Of a DNA stretch of 6,615 nucleotides, positions 4,798 to 6,615 are shown one piece after another; positions within the stretch are counted from its first letter, which is position 1, and every line of letters begins with the position of its first letter. The stretch is from Tardiphaga sp. (lineage in GTDB: Bacteria > Pseudomonadota > Alphaproteobacteria > Rhizobiales > Xanthobacteraceae). The notes beneath the pieces were generated by a model. That model ran no database searches and was not told where the DNA came from. It saw nothing but the letters and a program-made list of their open reading frames with translations. The stretch spans positions 1-6,615 of the forward strand of contig JAQGJF010000538.1 of the NCBI GenBank assembly GCA_028290765.1, written 5' to 3'. Position numbers and translations under genes: made by a program.

Positions 4798-5553
4798 TCA
4801 TGCCTTGGCGACAGCGCGGCTGAGCCATTCCGCGAAGCGGGTCGGCCCAAGCCGCGGCTGACCGCGGGGCGTCAGCGATTTGTCATCCAGCTCGGAGCCG
4901 AAATAGCGGGCGTGGACATCAGAGATCACGCGGCGCTTGTCGCCTTTAGCGGCCAGGAACTGCATCGCCAGCATGTCGAGACCGATCAACTCGGGACCGG
5001 CCACTTCGACGGTGCCGTTCAGCGGCGCGCCGACCGCGAGTTCGGCCAGCGTGGCGGCGACATCGTCGGACGCGATCGGCTGGAACAGCGCCGGCGACAG
5101 CCGGATCGCATCGCCGTCGGCACCCGACTGGACGATGCCGTCGGCGAATTCGAAGAACTGCGTCGCATGCAGGATCGTATAAGGCCTACCGGAGGCCTTG
5201 ATGAGATCTTCCTGGGCCTTCTTGGCGCGGAAATAGCCGATCTGCGGCATGTCGCCGGTGCCGACCACCGACAGCGCCAGATGATGTTCGACCCCGGCGG
5301 CGGCTTCCGCGGCGAGCAGGTTGCGGCCGGAGGTCTCGAAAAACTTCAAGGCGGCGCTGTCCTCGAAGGACGGCGAGTTCGCCACGTCAACGACGACCTG
5401 CGCGCCCGACAGCGCCTCGGCCAGGCCCTCACGCGTAATGGTGTTGACGCCCGAGGCGGGCGACGCCGCAACAGCCTCATGGCCCTGCTGACGCAGCCGG
5501 TTCACTACGTTCTTCCCGATCAGGCCGCTGCCTCCGATGACGACGATCTTCAT
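4798..5553 (-). CDS. Atypical SDR / NmrA-like NAD(P)-binding protein
   Basis: A 251-residue Rossmann-fold protein. It begins MKIVVIGGSGLIGKNVV, with the dinucleotide-binding motif GGSGLIG at 7-13 (G7xxG10xxG13, the pattern of extended and atypical SDRs). A YxxxK pair (Y107, K111 in GYFRAK) follows LSVVG (94-98), and RPYTILHATQFFEF (123-136) is typical of NmrA/SDR_a5-like proteins. Such proteins act as oxidoreductases or as redox-sensing NAD(P) binders; neither substrate nor cofactor preference can be assigned. The ATG at 5553 is chosen because AGGAG sits 6 nt upstream and the Rossmann fold starts at once. The frame stays open to 5751, but that extension looks like untranslated DNA. The gene diverges from the winged-helix regulator with 245 nt between starts. 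Downstream it runs into the dadA promoter region, and I see no strong terminator there. Confidence 0.85.
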   Translation of the reverse strand: MKIVVIGGSGLIGKNVVNRLRQQGHEAVAASPASGVNTITREGLAEALSGAQVVVDVANSPSFEDSAALKFFETSGRNLLAAEAAAGVEHHLALSVVGTGDMPQIGYFRAKKAQEDLIKASGRPYTILHATQFFEFADGIVQSGADGDAIRLSPALFQPIASDDVAATLAELAVGAPLNGTVEVAGPELIGLDMLAMQFLAAKGDKRRVISDVHARYFGSELDDKSLTPRGQPRLGPTRFAEWLSRAVAKA

Positions 5554-5654
5554 GTTGCTCTCCTGCGTTCGACGATCCAACACTGCGTTGCGATCAATGG
5601 GTGCAGGATGCCTGCGGCCCGGCCGAAAGACCTTGCAGCGGCCTTGGATTTCCC

Positions 5655-5756
5655 TTGAACTGACCTTGCATATTCGTTCAAAAGGTCCGCGGTCCCACGG
5701 GTTTCCCGTCGCTGAGGGTTCCGCGCGGACCAACTGGCTCGCCGGTTGCACCGGCT
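5655..5756. promoter_or_regulatory. Structured divergent region of the SDR and winged-helix genes
   Basis: Three dyads lie between the divergent starts. TTGAAC (5655-5660) and GTTCAA (5676-5681) face each other over 15 nt and could be an operator or opposed -35 boxes. GGTCCGCG (5684-5691) and CGCGGACC (5724-5731) are 8-bp arms enclosing an inner ACGGG-TTT-CCCGT hairpin (5697-5709). GCCGG and CCGGC flank TTGCA at about 5742-5756. No clean -10 box is visible on either strand. Self-regulation by the winged-helix protein at one of these dyads is a reasonable guess. Confidence 0.3.
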
Positions 5757-5798
5757 GCCTGCCCGACGCATGCGCGCGGGGTTTTGCGGAGCGCCGAG

Positions 5799-6615
5799 GT
5801 GCGATTTCTGTTCGAATCCTATGTGCTCGACCCCGACCGGCGGGAGCTGACGCGGGGAGACGAGGCGATCGCCGTCACGCCGCAGGTCTTCGACCTGCTG
5901 CTGCATCTGGTGCAGAACCGTGAGCACGTCGTCGACAAGGACGGGCTGCTCGACGCGGTATGGGCCGGACGGATCGTCTCCGAATCGACCCTGACCAGTC
6001 ATATCAATGCGGTGCGCAAGGCGATCGGCGACAGCGGCAAGGAACAGCGGCTGATCCGAACCGTCGCCCGCAAGGGCTTCCGATTCGTCGGCGATGTCCG
6101 GGAGGCGCCGTCCGTCGAGGGATTCGGTTCCTTGACGGCCGCGGCCAGTCCATCGAACGAAATCCCCGCAACCGCGCTGGCGCTGCCCGAAAAACCCTCC
6201 ATCGCGGTGCTGCCGTTCCTGAATCTGAGCGGCGATCCCGGGCAGGAATACTTCACCGACGGCGTTGTCGAAGACATCATTGCGGCGATGTCGCGTATTC
6301 GCTGGCTGTTCGTCATCGCGCGCAATTCGAGCTTCACCTACAAGGGCCGCGCCGTCGACGTGAAGCAGGTGAGCCGCGAGCTGGGGGTGCGCTACGTGCT
6401 GGAAGGCAGCGTGCGCCGGGCCGCAAACCGCGTCCGCATCACCGGACAGCTGATCGATGCGACCACCGGGGCGCATCTGTGGGCCGAGCGTTTCGAAAGC
6501 ACGCTCGACGATATTTTCGAGCTGCAGGACCAGGTCGCCGCCAGCGTCGTCGGCGCGATCGCGCCGCAGCTCGAGCGCGCCGAGATCGAGCGGGCACAGC
6601 GCAAGCCGACCGAAA
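5799..6615 (+). CDS. Winged-helix regulator with TolB/FlgO-like domain (3' end outside window)
   Basis: The 272 visible residues start at a GTG preceded 7 nt earlier by GGAG. Residues 1-100 are an OmpR/CadC-type winged helix (Trans_reg_C): TPQVFDLLLHLVQNREHVVDK (27-47), VWAGRIVSESTLTSHINAVRKAIGD (54-78) as recognition region, and IRTVARKGFRFVGDV (86-100) as wing. A low-complexity linker (101-131) holds no membrane helix, so unlike CadC and ToxR it is predicted to be cytosolic. Residues 132-250 (KPSIAVLPFLNLSGDPGQEYFTDG..., GVRYVLEGSVRR, GAHLWAERFE) form the TolB/FlgO-like domain found N-terminal to TPR repeats in many rhizobial regulators and adenylate-cyclase relatives. TPR repeats would be expected beyond the right edge. 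The DNA target and signal are unknown; the divergent SDR gene is the obvious candidate target. An ATG at 5770 is out of frame and not used. Confidence 0.85.
   Translation, partial: MRFLFESYVLDPDRRELTRGDEAIAVTPQVFDLLLHLVQNREHVVDKDGLLDAVWAGRIVSESTLTSHINAVRKAIGDSGKEQRLIRTVARKGFRFVGDVREAPSVEGFGSLTAAASPSNEIPATALALPEKPSIAVLPFLNLSGDPGQEYFTDGVVEDIIAAMSRIRWLFVIARNSSFTYKGRAVDVKQVSRELGVRYVLEGSVRRAANRVRITGQLIDATTGAHLWAERFESTLDDIFELQDQVAASVVGAIAPQLERAEIERAQRKPTE

Noticed and set aside
4780..5658. 292-residue open frame on the plus strand
   Set aside because: Antisense to the SDR gene, which has an intact Rossmann motif and a good ribosome site.
5554..5751. 66-residue N-terminal extension of the SDR protein
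   Set aside because: The AGGAG site and the immediate GGSGLIG motif support the ATG at 5553; the extension has no family resemblance.
5550..6476. 308-residue open frame on the minus strand
   Set aside because: Antisense to the winged-helix/TolB-like gene; composition typical of a shadow frame.

Overview
The window looks like chromosomal DNA from an alphaproteobacterium of the order Hyphomicrobiales (Rhizobiales), probably close to Bradyrhizobium or Rhodopseudomonas. This rests on high GC, the style of the encoded proteins, and a twin-hairpin intergenic repeat of a type I remember from that order. No search was run, so the placement is inference. I see no phage, transposase, CRISPR, tRNA or rRNA.

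Layout, left to right. (1) Positions 1-491, minus: the N-terminal part of a probably Tat-exported intradiol ring-cleavage dioxygenase, which runs off the left edge. (2) 563-1444, minus: an FkbM-family SAM-dependent methyltransferase, separated from the dioxygenase by a GC-rich hairpin. (3) 1445-1618: a leader region with a 12-bp stem-loop and a perfect 16-bp palindrome. (4) 1619-2268, minus: a two-gene membrane-protein operon, a 51-residue single-span protein overlapping (ATGA) a 165-residue four-span protein. (5) 2460-3053, plus: a divergent TetR-type repressor, the natural candidate regulator of that operon. (6) 3077-3199: a twin-hairpin repeat between convergent genes. (7) 3199-4446, minus: a DadA-type FAD D-amino acid dehydrogenase, preceded by a complete tandem glycine riboswitch (about 4511-4701), a further hairpin, and a possible promoter and operator. 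(8) 4798-5553, minus: an atypical SDR/NmrA-like NAD(P)-binding protein. (9) 5799-6615, plus: a winged-helix regulator with a TolB/FlgO-like domain, divergent from the SDR gene and cut by the right edge.

Functionally the window is a string of small independent units rather than one pathway. The most informative is the glycine riboswitch-dadA unit. There a glycine-sensing leader controls an enzyme that, by family, oxidises D-amino acids to 2-oxo acids and ammonia and passes electrons to the respiratory chain. The two divergent regulator/target pairs (TetR with the membrane operon, winged-helix protein with the SDR) are plausible local circuits, inferred from gene arrangement only. Two genes (the dioxygenase and the winged-helix protein) are open at the window edges. 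The 51-residue gene is easy to overlook, but its ribosome binding site and overlap support it.
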